A DNA stretch of 64,000 nt from NCBI RefSeq assembly GCF_900536025.1, contig NZ_UNOZ01000003.1, positions 124,001-188,000 on the forward strand. The letters are read 5' to 3'. Within the stretch, counting starts at the first letter, position 1; each line of letters begins with the position of its first letter. Made by a program: the position numbers and the translations under genes. Under the pieces are notes generated by a model that was not told the origin of the DNA, searched no databases, and saw only the letters and a program-made list of their open reading frames with translations. Below, piece by piece: positions 8,110-17,605 of the stretch. Source of the DNA: Pseudomonas reidholzensis. Its GTDB lineage: Bacteria; Pseudomonadota; Gammaproteobacteria; Pseudomonadales; Pseudomonadaceae.

Positions 8110-9762
8110 TCAGGCCGACCAGACTGGCATCGCCCGCGCCACCAACGCTTCGGCATCAATCCCTCGCGGCAACGCGCCGTACACCCGCCCGCCGCCATTC
8201 AGGCGGCTGCCAATGAACGCATCACTGACGAGCGCATCGCCCGCCTCCAGCAACAGCTTGGCCTGCACCGCCAGGGCAATGTCCTCGGTCAGTTGCCGCG
8301 CCCGGTACTGGATGTCCGCCGTGTCGGCAAACGCCCCTTTGAGCTTGCCGATATGTGCGGCCAGGCGCGGATCACCATGGCCGTCGCCCAGCTCGGCGAA
8401 CAGCGCATCGAGCACCCCGGGTTCCTTGGACAAGGCCCGGAGCACATCCAGGCACTGCACATTGCCCGAGCCTTCCCACGTGGAGTTGACCGGCGCCTCT
8501 CGGTACAGCCGCGGCAGGATGCTGTCCTCGACATAGCCGGCGCCGCCCATGCACTCCGCCGCCTCGTTGATCATTGCCGGCGCGCGCTTGCAGATCCAGT
8601 ACTTGCCCACCGCCGTCAGCAACCGGGCAAAATGCGCCTGCTGCGGGTCTTCGGGCTGGTCCAGCGCCTGGCCCATGCGCAGGCTCAGGGCCAGTGCCGC
8701 TTCGCTCTCCAGGGCCAGATCGGCGAGCACGTTCTGCATCAACGGCTGCTCACTCAACAGCCGGCCGCCGACCTTGCGGTGGGCGCAGTGGTGCGCGGCC
8801 TGGGTCAGCGCCTGGCGCATCAGCGCGCTGGAGCCGACCATGCAGTCGAAGCGGGTCATGCCGACCATTTCGATGATGGTCGGCACACCGCGCCCCTCCT
8901 CGCCGACCATCCACGCCAGGGCGCCGCGAAACTCCACTTCGCTGGACGCGTTGGAGCAATTGCCGAGCTTGTTCTTCAGGCGCTGGATGTAGAACTGGTT
9001 GCGGTTGTCATCCGGGCGGTGACGCGGCAGCAGAAAACAGCTGAGGCCCTTGTCGGTCTGCGCCAGAGTGAGGAAGGCATCGCACATCGGCGCCGAGCAG
9101 AACCACTTGTGGCCGACCAGCTCGTAGGCCTGGCCCGGCCCCGGCGCACCGACCGGATACGCACGCGTGGTATTGGCGCGCACATCGGTGCCGCCCTGCT
9201 TCTCGGTCATGGCCATGCCGAGCGTGACCCCGGCCTTGTGCTGGTCGCCGACATTGCGCGGGTCGTACTCGCGCACCAGCACCTTGGGCAGCCAGTACTG
9301 GGCCAGCTCGGGTTGCAGGCGCAGGGTCGGCACGGCCGCGAAGGTCATGGTCAACGGGCAACCACTGCCGGCCTCGGCCTGGGTGTGCAGGTAAGTCATG
9401 GAGGCGCGGGCGACGTGCGCGCCGGCACGCGGCTCGGTCCAGGGCAGCGACGGCAAGCCGTGCTCGACGGCGGTGCGCATCAGCTCATGGTAGGCCGGGT
9501 GAAACTCGACCAGGTCGATGCGGTGGCCGTAACGGTCGTGGCTGCTAAACGTCGGCTTGTGCGCATTGGCGAGAAACCCGGCCGCCATCAGCGGCCCGCC
9601 GGCCAGGGCACCGTAGGCATCGATCCGCGCCTCGGCCCAGCCCGCGCCGTAGCGCCGCGACCATTCCTGCAGGGGCTGGTCGAGGCGATAGAGGTTGGCG
9701 CCGTCCAGCGACGGCGGCTGGTTGGTCACCTCATGGGTTTCGGCGTACTGGTGCAGGTTCAT
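8110..9762 (-). CDS. AidB-like acyl-CoA dehydrogenase family protein
   Basis: A 550-aa flavoprotein of the acyl-CoA dehydrogenase superfamily, with the length and extended N-terminus of the AidB/isovaleryl-CoA dehydrogenase-like branch. Signatures include MAMTEKQGGTDVRANTT, GHKWFCSAPMCDAFL and, near the C-terminus, ECMGGAGYVEDS followed by WEGSGNVQCLDVLRAL, all typical of AidB. E. coli AidB is an alkylation-stress DNA-binding flavoprotein; whether this homologue acts on DNA or on an acyl-CoA cannot be decided from sequence. It stands alone, with the histidine kinase gene 110 bp upstream on the same strand. Confidence 0.9.
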   Translation of the reverse strand: MNLHQYAETHEVTNQPPSLDGANLYRLDQPLQEWSRRYGAGWAEARIDAYGALAGGPLMAAGFLANAHKPTFSSHDRYGHRIDLVEFHPAYHELMRTAVEHGLPSLPWTEPRAGAHVARASMTYLHTQAEAGSGCPLTMTFAAVPTLRLQPELAQYWLPKVLVREYDPRNVGDQHKAGVTLGMAMTEKQGGTDVRANTTRAYPVGAPGPGQAYELVGHKWFCSAPMCDAFLTLAQTDKGLSCFLLPRHRPDDNRNQFYIQRLKNKLGNCSNASSEVEFRGALAWMVGEEGRGVPTIIEMVGMTRFDCMVGSSALMRQALTQAAHHCAHRKVGGRLLSEQPLMQNVLADLALESEAALALSLRMGQALDQPEDPQQAHFARLLTAVGKYWICKRAPAMINEAAECMGGAGYVEDSILPRLYREAPVNSTWEGSGNVQCLDVLRALSKEPGVLDALFAELGDGHGDPRLAAHIGKLKGAFADTADIQYRARQLTEDIALAVQAKLLLEAGDALVSDAFIGSRLNGGGRVYGALPRGIDAEALVARAMPVWSA

Positions 9763-9872
9763 TGCGGCGCTCCTGGATCCGTGCGGGCCTGAGACGTCCA
9801 GTGAAGCACCGCTCAGCGGTCAGTCAAAGTGACAAAAACGCCTATATCGCCGCCGGATCGGGACGCGCCCTG

Positions 9873-11852
9873 CTAGAACCTCGCCGCACGGCTCGGCGGC
9901 GCCTGGACTTGCGCCAGCGCCAGGTTGAGGGTCAGTTCGAAACGGCTGCCCAAGCCGGGCGTCGACTCGTGCGACAGCGTGCCCTCGATCAACTCACCCA
10001 ACTGCCGGCAGATCGACAGGCCGATGCCCAGCCCGCCATAACGCCGGGTCATCGAGCCGTCGACCTGGAAGAAACGTTGATAGAGCACCGCCTGGTCGAG
10101 GTCCTCGAAGCCGATGCCGCTGTCACTGACGACAAAGGTCAGCGCCACACGGTCGGGCCGCACCCGGCGCCCGCGCACCTGAATCATCACCCCGCCCTGG
10201 TGGGTGAACTTGAGGCCGTTGTCGACCAGACAGGCCAGGCAGCGCATGAGTTTGTGCCCATCCCCCGACAACTGGTCAGGCAATTCGGCCGGGATATCCA
10301 GGCTCAGGTACAAGCCCTTGCTCAGGGCCTGCCCGGCAAACCCCGCCCGCAGGGCCTGCAGCTCATGCCTGAGGCTGAACGGCGCGACCTGGTTGCGCAG
10401 GCGCCCGGCCTGCAGCTCGGTGAGGATGAGGATATCGTCGACCATGGCCATCATGTCTTGCGCGGAGCCGGCGGCGGTCCGGTGGTACTGCGCGTGTTCG
10501 GCGTCCATGGGCAGGGTGTGCATCAGCTCCAGTGAACCGATCACGCCGTTCATCGGGGTGCGCAGTTCGTGGGTCACGGTGGCCAGGAACTCATCCTTGA
10601 GGCGGTTGCTGCGGGCCAGTTGCTGGTTCAGTTGCTCCAGCGTCCGGCCAGTGTCGCGCAGGGCCTCGGCCTGTTGCTCGCGCAGGCTGTTGATGCGGTC
10701 GGCCAGGGCCAGCGAAAGCAGCGCCACTTCCAGCGCCGAGCCGAGCTGGCTGGCGTACATGGTGATGAACACGTTGGGCAGGTAGCCCAGCACCATCAGC
10801 GTGTTGACCAGCCCGCCGAGCAGAAACGCCGACCAGGCAATGATGAACCAGCGCGCCACCCGCACCCCGCGCGACCAGGCATACAGCCCGGCGGTGAAGA
10901 TGCTCACGGTGAACAGCAGCGCCAGCACCGTGGCCATGCGCAGGGCGATGCCGTAGCGCAGGGTCACCGCCAGGACCATCACCAGCGCACCGCCCAGCAT
11001 CAAGACCTGCAACAGCCGGTCGAAGCCGGGGCTCAGCCGCCCCAGGCGCAGGAAGTGGCGGGCGAACTGGCAGCCGAACAAACCAGCGGCGCCGATGAAC
11101 AGCGGCGTCGAGGCATTCGCCCACCACGGGCTGTCGGGCCAGAAATAGGCCACTCCGGCGCCGTTGACCGACACCTGGTACAGCCCGAACGAGGCAATGT
11201 AGAGGATGTAGTAGAGGTAGCTGACATCGCGCACGCTGAGGTAGATGAACAGGTTGTACACCAGCATCACCAGCAGCACGCCGTAGATCATCCCCAGCAC
11301 ATACAGGCGGGTCGGCTGGTCTTCCATGTAGGCATTCACCGACCACAAGGTCAGCGGCGCCTGCACCGACCCTTGGCTGTGCAGGCGCAGGTAGGCCGTG
11401 GTCGGCTGCCCGGGTTGCAGCGGTAATTCGAACAGGTAGTTGTTCTGCAGGATCTGCCGGCTGGCATAGGGCAAGGCGTCACCGGTGCGCTGGGCCAAGC
11501 GATAGCCGCCCTGTCCGTCGGCCAGGTACAGCTCGAGGTGGTCGAGCGGTGGGTAGGCCAGCTCCAGCAGCCACGGGCGGGGGGCGCCGCCGGTGGGGGC
11601 CAGGTAACGCAAGTCGATGCGCAGCCAGAACACCGAGTTGGAGTAGCCGGCATTGAGCACGTCGTCATGGTGCGACTGAAAACGCTTGGCGAATTCTGCC
11701 GAACTGACCTCGGCGATGCTGGCGTTGGCGCTGCGGTCCTCGAACACCTGCATGACCTTGCCCAACGGCAGGCGCCGGGTAGCGTCGTCGAAATCGACCG
11801 CTCCGGCGAGCACGGGCCAGCAGCCCAGAAGCAACATCAGCAAATAGCGCAT
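9873..11852 (-). CDS. sensor histidine kinase with 7TMR-DISM sensor
   Basis: A 659-aa membrane kinase. Order: signal peptide (1-19), periplasmic 7TMR-DISM extracellular domain (about 25-160), seven-transmembrane DISM region (about 180-385), a short coiled coil (QAEALRDTGRTLEQLNQQL), HisKA with the phosphoacceptor His428 in VTHELRTP, and a HATPase with DSGIGF and GGLGIGLSICRQL. No receiver domain follows, so it is not a hybrid kinase, and no response regulator is adjacent. The periplasmic DISM fold often binds carbohydrates. I chose the ATG at 11850-11852 because it starts a clear signal peptide; an ATG 40 codons upstream is in frame but has no such support. Confidence 0.88.
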   Translation of the reverse strand: MRYLLMLLLGCWPVLAGAVDFDDATRRLPLGKVMQVFEDRSANASIAEVSSAEFAKRFQSHHDDVLNAGYSNSVFWLRIDLRYLAPTGGAPRPWLLELAYPPLDHLELYLADGQGGYRLAQRTGDALPYASRQILQNNYLFELPLQPGQPTTAYLRLHSQGSVQAPLTLWSVNAYMEDQPTRLYVLGMIYGVLLVMLVYNLFIYLSVRDVSYLYYILYIASFGLYQVSVNGAGVAYFWPDSPWWANASTPLFIGAAGLFGCQFARHFLRLGRLSPGFDRLLQVLMLGGALVMVLAVTLRYGIALRMATVLALLFTVSIFTAGLYAWSRGVRVARWFIIAWSAFLLGGLVNTLMVLGYLPNVFITMYASQLGSALEVALLSLALADRINSLREQQAEALRDTGRTLEQLNQQLARSNRLKDEFLATVTHELRTPMNGVIGSLELMHTLPMDAEHAQYHRTAAGSAQDMMAMVDDILILTELQAGRLRNQVAPFSLRHELQALRAGFAGQALSKGLYLSLDIPAELPDQLSGDGHKLMRCLACLVDNGLKFTHQGGVMIQVRGRRVRPDRVALTFVVSDSGIGFEDLDQAVLYQRFFQVDGSMTRRYGGLGIGLSICRQLGELIEGTLSHESTPGLGSRFELTLNLALAQVQAPPSRAARF

Positions 11853-12114
11853 ACAGCCCCAGCCTGTCTGTCCGGTCGCGTCGCAGTGGCCTCCCATCCT
11901 TTTGAGACGACGTGATCCGGCAGAGCTCATTATCGAGTTATCCGTGCACTGTAGCATAGCCGTACGGCCCACCTGGCAGCTACTGGCATTTTAATGCAAC
12001 AGCTCTATCCCGACACTTTCAGCGAGTAATCGAGACAGTTCCTGACCAATTGATCAACAAAATCACTGCGCCGGAAGCTTCGCGCAAATAGGTTTGGTGG
12101 TAAGCTCGCCGACC

Positions 12115-12912
12115 ATGAATACCTACAGCTCCCGCCCCGTTGTCCTCTGTCTCTCCGGCCACGACCCCAGTGGCGGCGCCGGCCTGCAGGCAGATATCGA
12201 AGCCCTGATCGCTCAAGGCTGTCACGCCGCACCCGCCGTGACCGCCCTGACCGTACAGGATACCGTCAATGTGTCCGACTTCCGCGTGCTCGACCGCGAG
12301 TGGGTGCTGGCCCAGGCCAACGCCGTGCTCAGCGACTCGACGGTGGCCGCGGTCAAGCTGGGCATGCTCGGCTCGATCGAGATGGTCGACACCGTCGCCG
12401 AACTGCTCGCCGCCCACCCGCACTTGCCGCTGGTCTGCGACCCGGTATTGCGCGCCGGGGGCGGTGGCCGCCTGGGCAAGGACGAAGTCGGCTATGCCGT
12501 GCGTGAACGCCTGCTGCCCTTGGCCACCATCGCCACGCCGAACCTGCCCGAAGCGCGCATCCTCGCCGAACTGCCGGACGGCACTGCCGACGAATGCGCC
12601 GACAAGCTCCTGGCCTTCTGTAGACACCTGCTGATCACCGGCGGTCACGGCGACGAAGAGCAGATCCACAACCGCCTGTACAGCCGCGACGGCACCAGCC
12701 AGACCTGGACCTGCCAGCGCCTGCCGGGCAGCTACCATGGCTCGGGTTGCACCTTGGCCAGCGCCCTGGCCGGTCGCCTGGCCCTCGGCGAGCAGCTGCA
12801 AAGCGCCGTGCGCAGCGCCCTCGACTACACCTGGCGGACCCTGCGTGACGCCGAACAACTGGGCCGCGGCCAGTTCGTCCCACGCCGGCTGCCGCTGGAC
12901 TTCTGCTCCTGA
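12115..12912 (+). CDS. thiD: hydroxymethylpyrimidine/phosphomethylpyrimidine kinase
   Basis: A 265-aa PfkB/ribokinase-fold enzyme. The N-terminal substrate motif CLSGHDPSGGAGLQADIEA, the central VCDPVLRAGGG and the C-terminal YHGSGCTLASALA (anion hole and catalytic Asp region) identify ThiD. It phosphorylates HMP and HMP-P in thiamine synthesis in the cytoplasm. I chose the ATG at 12115 over an in-frame TTG at 12094 because it gives the family length. The gene is divergent from the histidine kinase and is followed by thiE 21 bp downstream, forming a thiD-thiE-hemL run. No TPP riboswitch was recognised upstream. Confidence 0.95.
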   Translation: MNTYSSRPVVLCLSGHDPSGGAGLQADIEALIAQGCHAAPAVTALTVQDTVNVSDFRVLDREWVLAQANAVLSDSTVAAVKLGMLGSIEMVDTVAELLAAHPHLPLVCDPVLRAGGGGRLGKDEVGYAVRERLLPLATIATPNLPEARILAELPDGTADECADKLLAFCRHLLITGGHGDEEQIHNRLYSRDGTSQTWTCQRLPGSYHGSGCTLASALAGRLALGEQLQSAVRSALDYTWRTLRDAEQLGRGQFVPRRLPLDFCS

Positions 12913-12933
12913 TTGACGCACACGAGGCCTGAA

Positions 12934-13557
12934 ATGAAGCTACGCGGTCTGTACGCGATCACCGACAGCCAGCTGCTTGCCGGCCGTTTCCTGTCGCATG
13001 TCGAAGCGGCCCTGGAAGGCGGCGTGCGCCTTCTGCAATACCGCGACAAAAGCACCGATGAGGCCCAGCGCCTGCGCGAGGCCGAGGCGCTCAAGCGCCT
13101 GTGCGAGCGTTATGGCACCGCGCTGATCATCAACGACGACGCCGAGCTGGCCGCGCGCCTGGGTGTCGGCGTCCACCTGGGCCAGACCGATGGCCCGCTG
13201 ACCCCGGCACGGGCCCTGCTCGGCCGCGGCGCGATCATCGGCTCGACCTGCCATGCGCAGCTCGAGCTGGCCCAGCAGGCCGCCGCCGAAGGCGCCAGCT
13301 ACATCGCCTTTGGCCGCTTCTTCAACTCCGTCACCAAGCCCGGCGCGCCGGCTGCCAGCGTCGAACTGCTGGAACAGGCCCGCGCCCAGGTGAAGCTGCC
13401 GATCGCCGTGATCGGCGGCATCACCCTCGACAACGCCGCCCCGCTGGTCGCCCATGGCGCCGACCTGCTGGCGGTGATCCACGGCCTGTTTGGCGCCGAC
13501 GATGCGCGTGAAGTCACCCGCCGCGCACGCGCCTTCAATGCCCTGTTCGCTTCCTGA
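12934..13557 (+). CDS. thiE: thiamine-phosphate synthase
   Basis: A 207-aa TIM-barrel enzyme joining HMP-PP and thiazole phosphate to thiamine monophosphate. Typical stretches are GLYAITDS at the N-terminus, [53 protein letters not shown] and [10 protein letters not shown] near the phosphate site. The ATG at 12934 is preceded by GAGG and gives the expected [10 protein letters not shown] start; an in-frame TTG immediately after the thiD stop is less likely. It is the second gene of thiD-thiE-hemL, 16 bp before hemL. Confidence 0.95.
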   Translation: MKLRGLYAITDSQLLAGRFLSHVEAALEGGVRLLQYRDKSTDEAQRLREAEALKRLCERYGTALIINDDAELAARLGVGVHLGQTDGPLTPARALLGRGAIIGSTCHAQLELAQQAAAEGASYIAFGRFFNSVTKPGAPAASVELLEQARAQVKLPIAVIGGITLDNAAPLVAHGADLLAVIHGLFGADDAREVTRRARAFNALFAS

Positions 13558-13573
13558 ATTCGAGAGAAACCCC

Positions 13574-14857
13574 ATGTCCCGTTCCGAACTGCTGTTTGCC
13601 CAAGCCCAGAAGCACATCCCCGGTGGCGTCAACTCGCCCGTGCGCGCCTTCAAGAGCGTGGGTGGCACCCCGCTGTTCTTCAAGCACGCCGAAGGCGCCT
13701 ACGTCATCGATGAAGACGACAAGCGCTACGTCGACTACGTCGGCTCGTGGGGGCCGATGATCCTCGGCCACAGCCACCCAGAGGTGCTGGCCTCGGTGCG
13801 CAAGCAGCTGGAGCACGGCCTGTCCTACGGCGCGCCGACCGCGATGGAAACCGAGATGGCCGACCTGGTCTGCTCGCTGGTGCCGTCGATGGAAATGGTC
13901 CGTATGGTCAGCTCCGGTACCGAAGCGACCATGAGCGCCATTCGCCTGGCCCGTGGCTACACCGGCCGTGACGCCATCATCAAGTTCGAAGGCTGCTACC
14001 ACGGCCACTCCGACAGCCTGCTGGTCAAGGCCGGCTCGGGCCTGCTGACCCAGGGCGTGCCGAGCTCGGCGGGCGTGCCGGCGGACTTCGCCAAGCACAC
14101 CCTGACCCTGCCGTTCAACGACATCGCCGCGGTCGAGAAGACCCTGGCCGACGTCGGCAAGACCGTCGCCTGCATCATCGTCGAACCGGTGGCCGGCAAC
14201 ATGAACTGCGTACCGCCGGCGCCGGGCTTCCTCGAAGGCCTGCGCGAGCAGTGCGACAAACATGGCGTGGTGCTGATCTTCGACGAAGTGATGACCGGTT
14301 TCCGTGTATCGCTCGGCGGCGCCCAGGGTTACTACGGCATCACCCCTGACCTGTCGACCTTCGGCAAGATCGTCGGCGGCGGCATGCCGGTCGGCTGCTT
14401 TGGCGGCAAGCGCGCGATCATGGAATGCATCGCCCCGCTCGGCCCGGTCTACCAGGCCGGTACCCTGTCGGGTAACCCGCTGGCCATGGCCGCCGGCCTG
14501 ACCACCCTCAAGCTGATCAGCCGACCGGGCTTCCACGACGAGCTGAGCGCCTTCACCAGCAACCTGCTCGATGGCCTGCAACAGCGCGCCGATGCCGCTG
14601 GCGTGCCGTTCGTCACCACCCAGGCGGGGGCCATGTTCGGCCTGTACTTCAGCGGTGCCGACGATATCGTCACCTTCGAAGACGTGATGGCCAGCGACCT
14701 GGAGCGCTTCAAGCGCTTCTTCCACCTGATGCTGGAAGGCGGCGTGTACCTGGCGCCAAGCGCCTACGAGGCGGGCTTCACCTCCATCGTGCACGGTGAT
14801 ACCGAGCTGAAGATCACCCTGGATGCGGCTGAGCGGGCGTTTGCCAAGCTCAAGTAA
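13574..14857 (+). CDS. hemL: glutamate-1-semialdehyde 2,1-aminomutase
   Basis: A 427-aa class-III PLP aminotransferase that converts glutamate-1-semialdehyde to 5-aminolevulinate, the entry to tetrapyrrole synthesis in the C5 pathway. The PLP lysine is K265 in [14 protein letters not shown], the same number as in well-studied homologues. [31 protein letters not shown] and [10 protein letters not shown] are family signatures. The ATG at 13574 follows GAGAAAC 6-7 nt upstream and gives [12 protein letters not shown]. It is the last gene of the thiD-thiE-hemL run; a perfect 12-bp palindrome follows. Confidence 0.96.
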   Translation: MSRSELLFAQAQKHIPGGVNSPVRAFKSVGGTPLFFKHAEGAYVIDEDDKRYVDYVGSWGPMILGHSHPEVLASVRKQLEHGLSYGAPTAMETEMADLVCSLVPSMEMVRMVSSGTEATMSAIRLARGYTGRDAIIKFEGCYHGHSDSLLVKAGSGLLTQGVPSSAGVPADFAKHTLTLPFNDIAAVEKTLADVGKTVACIIVEPVAGNMNCVPPAPGFLEGLREQCDKHGVVLIFDEVMTGFRVSLGGAQGYYGITPDLSTFGKIVGGGMPVGCFGGKRAIMECIAPLGPVYQAGTLSGNPLAMAAGLTTLKLISRPGFHDELSAFTSNLLDGLQQRADAAGVPFVTTQAGAMFGLYFSGADDIVTFEDVMASDLERFKRFFHLMLEGGVYLAPSAYEAGFTSIVHGDTELKITLDAAERAFAKLK

Positions 14858-14871
14858 TCCCCGCCTGTGTC

Positions 14872-14904
14872 GGCCCTTTCGCGAGTTTGCCCCGCGAAAG
14901 GGCC
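14872..14904. repeat. palindrome after hemL (half-REP-like)
   Basis: The 12-bp arms GGCCCTTTCGCG/CGCGAAAGGGCC are perfect with a 9-nt loop. There is no T-tract, so it may slow exonucleases or act as a weak terminator for thiD-thiE-hemL. The arms resemble the outer edge of the REP elements. Confidence 0.6.
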
Positions 14905-14942
14905 AGTGCTGGCCACACGTGATCAGAATTTCGAGTAAAACT

Positions 14943-14972
14943 TTGTAAGGTTGGCGCTGCTTATCCCATAAT
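14943..14972 (+). promoter_or_regulatory. predicted sigma-70 promoter of the Sel1-repeat gene
   Basis: TTGTAA at 14943-14948 and CATAAT at 14967-14972, with 18-bp spacing, 49 bp before the ATG. Confidence 0.45.
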
Positions 14973-15021
14973 GTGCCACCAGAGACATCGGTCGCAGCTT
15001 TGCAGAGGTAAGTCGATCCCC

Positions 15022-15579
15022 ATGAACCGCACCGGCCGCGCCCTGACCCTGGGCTGCCTGTTGCTTCTTCAGCCCCTGCTGGCCTCGGCGGAGGGCGGTA
15101 ACTCGTTGCTCATTCCTGCGACGGGCCGCTGCACTCTCAACGTTCAGCCAGAAGACCTGCAGAACGCCCTCAAGGTGTGCGAGCAAACGGCTGAGTCCGG
15201 GGATGCCCAGGCGCAGTACGAGCTGGGTGAGTTCTTCTATACCGAGGGTGGTGAACAGTCGCCGCGCAACCTCGACAAAGCCCTCAACTGGTTCCAGAAA
15301 GCCTCGCTGCAGGGCCACGCCCAGGCGCAATACCGCCTCGGTTCGATGTTCTTCCACGGTGAAGGGGTCAAGGCCAACAACGTGCAGGCCTACATCCTGC
15401 TGAAGATGGCCGCGGTCAACGGCGCCGAAGACGCCCTCGACCTGGCCGACGAAGTCACCGAGCAGATGCCCCGCGACGAACTCGAGCACGCCACCCAGGT
15501 GCTCGGCCAGATCTTCCGCAAATACCTCCTCGAGCTGCAGAACGCCGAGGGCCGCAGCCCCTTCGCGCCGCTGCCCTGA
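15022..15579 (+). CDS. exported Sel1-like tetratricopeptide repeat protein
   Basis: A 185-aa protein with a signal peptide (MNRTGRALTLGCLLLLQ, cleavage predicted after ASA near residue 24) and at least two Sel1-like repeats recognisable by AQAQYELGEFFY and AQAQYRLGSMFFHGEGV, spaced about 36 residues apart. Sel1 repeats form alpha-alpha solenoids for protein-protein contacts, so this is probably a periplasmic scaffold or adaptor; no partner can be named. The ATG at 15022 is the only start giving a clean signal peptide. It is convergent with the DUF1820 gene, with only 3 bp between stop codons. Confidence 0.85.
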   Translation: MNRTGRALTLGCLLLLQPLLASAEGGNSLLIPATGRCTLNVQPEDLQNALKVCEQTAESGDAQAQYELGEFFYTEGGEQSPRNLDKALNWFQKASLQGHAQAQYRLGSMFFHGEGVKANNVQAYILLKMAAVNGAEDALDLADEVTEQMPRDELEHATQVLGQIFRKYLLELQNAEGRSPFAPLP

Positions 15580-15582
15580 CCC

Positions 15583-15909
15583 TTACTTGTCGGGCATTGG
15601 CATCGGGAACGGCATCACGTTGCCGGTGATCTTGGCCTCGCTGATCTTCGCCGTACCCAGGCGCTCCACCTCATCGATACGCACGATCGAATGCATCGGC
15701 ACGAAACTGCGGATGACGCCCTCGAACTGCGCCTTGAGCTTCTCTTCGCTGGGGTCGACGACCATTTGCGTGCGCTCGCCGAACACGAACTCCTCGATCT
15801 CGAGGAACCCCCACAGATCGCTCTGGAAGATCTGCTTGGCGTACATTTCGAAGACCTGCCCCTGATTGAGGAAGATCACTTTGTAGATGGCGGGTTCGCG
15901 TTTGCTCAT
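15583..15909 (-). CDS. DUF1820 family protein
   Basis: A 108-aa cytoplasmic protein recognised as DUF1820 from MSKREPAIYKVIFLNQGQ at the start, through FGERTQMVVDPSEEKLKAQFEGV, to a methionine/proline-rich end (MPFPMPMPDK). Family members sit close to hemL and miaB/ybeZ in pseudomonads; the function is unknown. I placed the start at 15907-15909 because MSKRE is the conserved N-terminus; upstream in-frame codons encode no conserved sequence. The 211 bp upstream, before ybeZ/phoH, hold no gene, although miaB might be expected there. Confidence 0.85.
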   Translation of the reverse strand: MSKREPAIYKVIFLNQGQVFEMYAKQIFQSDLWGFLEIEEFVFGERTQMVVDPSEEKLKAQFEGVIRSFVPMHSIVRIDEVERLGTAKISEAKITGNVMPFPMPMPDK

Positions 15910-16120
15910 GATCGGCGTTGGGCACATACGGTTGAAAATGGCCCGCATCATAGCAGAGCCCGCCGCCCGGTGATTCCTGTGCCAGCGGCCTTGCGTCGGC
16001 AATAGGTCGTAGAGCACCGGACGCTGCGGCGACCCTTGATCGTTTCAGTGCTTTCGCCACTGCCGATCAGGGGTTATTCTTGAGTTCACCTCTATTGCCG
16101 GCGAGCGGCCTAAAACCACC

Positions 16121-17119
16121 TTGAACGCACCCATACAACCCCATCGTTTCATCCTCGAACCTTTCGAGGCCCACCGTTTCGCCAACTTGTGCGGCCAGTT
16201 CGACGAGCACCTGCGCCTGATCGAGCAACGCCTGGCCATCGAGATCCGCAACCGCGGCAACCAGTTCGAACTGGTCGGCGATCCCAAGGCCACCTCCGCC
16301 GCTGAACAGCTGCTGCGCCGTCTCTATCGCGAGACCAAGGCCCTCGAGCTGTCGCCGGAAACGGTCCATCTCTACCTGCAGGAGTCGGCCGTCGAGCACA
16401 TCGACAACCCGGCGGTGAACGAGGTCAGCGTCTCGCTGCGCACGCGCAAGGGCAACATTCGCCCGCGCGGGCTCAACCAGCAGCGCTATGTAAAAGAGAT
16501 CCTGGCCAACGACATCAACTTCGGCGTTGGCCCAGCGGGTACCGGCAAGACCTACCTGGCCGTGGCCTGCGCCGTCGATGCCCTGGAGCGTGAACAAGTG
16601 CGGCGCATCCTCCTGGTGCGCCCGGCGGTCGAGGCCGGCGAAAAGCTCGGCTTCCTGCCCGGCGACCTGGCGCAGAAGATCGACCCGTACCTGCGCCCGC
16701 TGTACGACGCCCTGTACGAAATGCTCGGCTTCGAACACGTGGCCAAGCTGATCGAGCGCCAGGTGATCGAGATCGCCCCGCTGGCCTACATGCGCGGTCG
16801 CACCCTGAACAACAGCTTCATCATCCTCGACGAAAGCCAGAACACCACCCTCGAGCAGATGAAGATGTTCCTCACCCGCATCGGCTTCGGCTCGACCGCG
16901 GTGATCACCGGTGACGTCACCCAGGTCGACCTGCCGCGCGGCACCAAGTCCGGGCTGGCCCACGTGGTCGAGGTGCTCAAGGACGTGCCGGGCATCAGCT
17001 TTACCCATTTCCAGCCCAAAGACGTCGTGCGCCACCCGCTGGTGCAGCGCATCGTCGAGGCCTACGACCGTTTCGAGGGCCGCCAGGCTCAAGCCGAGGC
17101 AGCCGCCCGCGATGCTTGA
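16121..17119 (+). CDS. ybeZ: PhoH-like ATPase YbeZ
   Basis: A 332-aa PhoH-family P-loop protein. The N-terminal region (1-110) precedes Walker [10 protein letters not shown] (about residues 137-145), Walker [13 protein letters not shown] and [24 protein letters not shown]. PhoH/YbeZ proteins are predicted ATPases or RNA helicases that partner the YbeY RNase in ribosome quality control. The start is a TTG at 16121 ([12 protein letters not shown]); no in-frame ATG gives that conserved N-terminus. Its last codons overlap the ybeY start by 8 bp (TGA at 17117-17119, ATG at 17112), implying coupled translation. Confidence 0.92.
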   Translation: MNAPIQPHRFILEPFEAHRFANLCGQFDEHLRLIEQRLAIEIRNRGNQFELVGDPKATSAAEQLLRRLYRETKALELSPETVHLYLQESAVEHIDNPAVNEVSVSLRTRKGNIRPRGLNQQRYVKEILANDINFGVGPAGTGKTYLAVACAVDALEREQVRRILLVRPAVEAGEKLGFLPGDLAQKIDPYLRPLYDALYEMLGFEHVAKLIERQVIEIAPLAYMRGRTLNNSFIILDESQNTTLEQMKMFLTRIGFGSTAVITGDVTQVDLPRGTKSGLAHVVEVLKDVPGISFTHFQPKDVVRHPLVQRIVEAYDRFEGRQAQAEAAARDA

Positions 17120-17600
17120 ACTCGACCTGCAACGGGCCACGGACGCCGCCGCCCCTGATGATGCCGCCTTCCGCCGCTGGTGCGAACTGGCCCTGCGCCA
17201 GCGCACGGCCGACTCGGAAATGACCATTCGCCTGGTCGATGAAACCGAAGGGCGTGAGCTCAATCACACCTACCGTCATAAAGATTACGCAACCAATGTG
17301 TTGTCCTTCCCTGCCGACGTCCCCGACGAGCTGCTCGACATACCGCTGCTAGGCGACCTGGTGATCTGCGTGCCAGTGGTCGAGCGTGAAGCGGCCGAGC
17401 AAGGCAAGGCGCTCGAAGCGCACTGGGCACACCTGGTCATCCATGGCTGCCTGCACCTGCTCGGCTACGACCACATCGACGATGACGAAGCCGAAGAGAT
17501 GGAAGCCCTGGAACGAACATTGCTGGCAGAACTGGGTCATCCGGACCCATACGCCGACGACGAACTCCCCCACACCGATATCTGCAAGGACCACGAGTAA
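17112..17600 (+). CDS. ybeY: endoribonuclease YbeY
   Basis: A 162-aa zinc-dependent RNase required for 16S rRNA 3'-end maturation and 70S quality control. The diagnostic metal motif [11 protein letters not shown] (three histidines in HxxxHxxxxxH spacing) is present, with [17 protein letters not shown] upstream as in the family. The start overlaps the end of ybeZ by 8 bp, and corC begins 5 bp after its stop, so ybeZ-ybeY-corC-lnt read as one operon. Length is normal for the family. Confidence 0.95.
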   Translation: MLELDLQRATDAAAPDDAAFRRWCELALRQRTADSEMTIRLVDETEGRELNHTYRHKDYATNVLSFPADVPDELLDIPLLGDLVICVPVVEREAAEQGKALEAHWAHLVIHGCLHLLGYDHIDDDEAEEMEALERTLLAELGHPDPYADDELPHTDICKDHE

Positions 17601-17605
17601 CCGCC

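Noticed and set aside
11853..12114. TPP riboswitch upstream of thiD
   Set aside because: The conserved THI-box sequences (CTGAGA and similar core) are not present.
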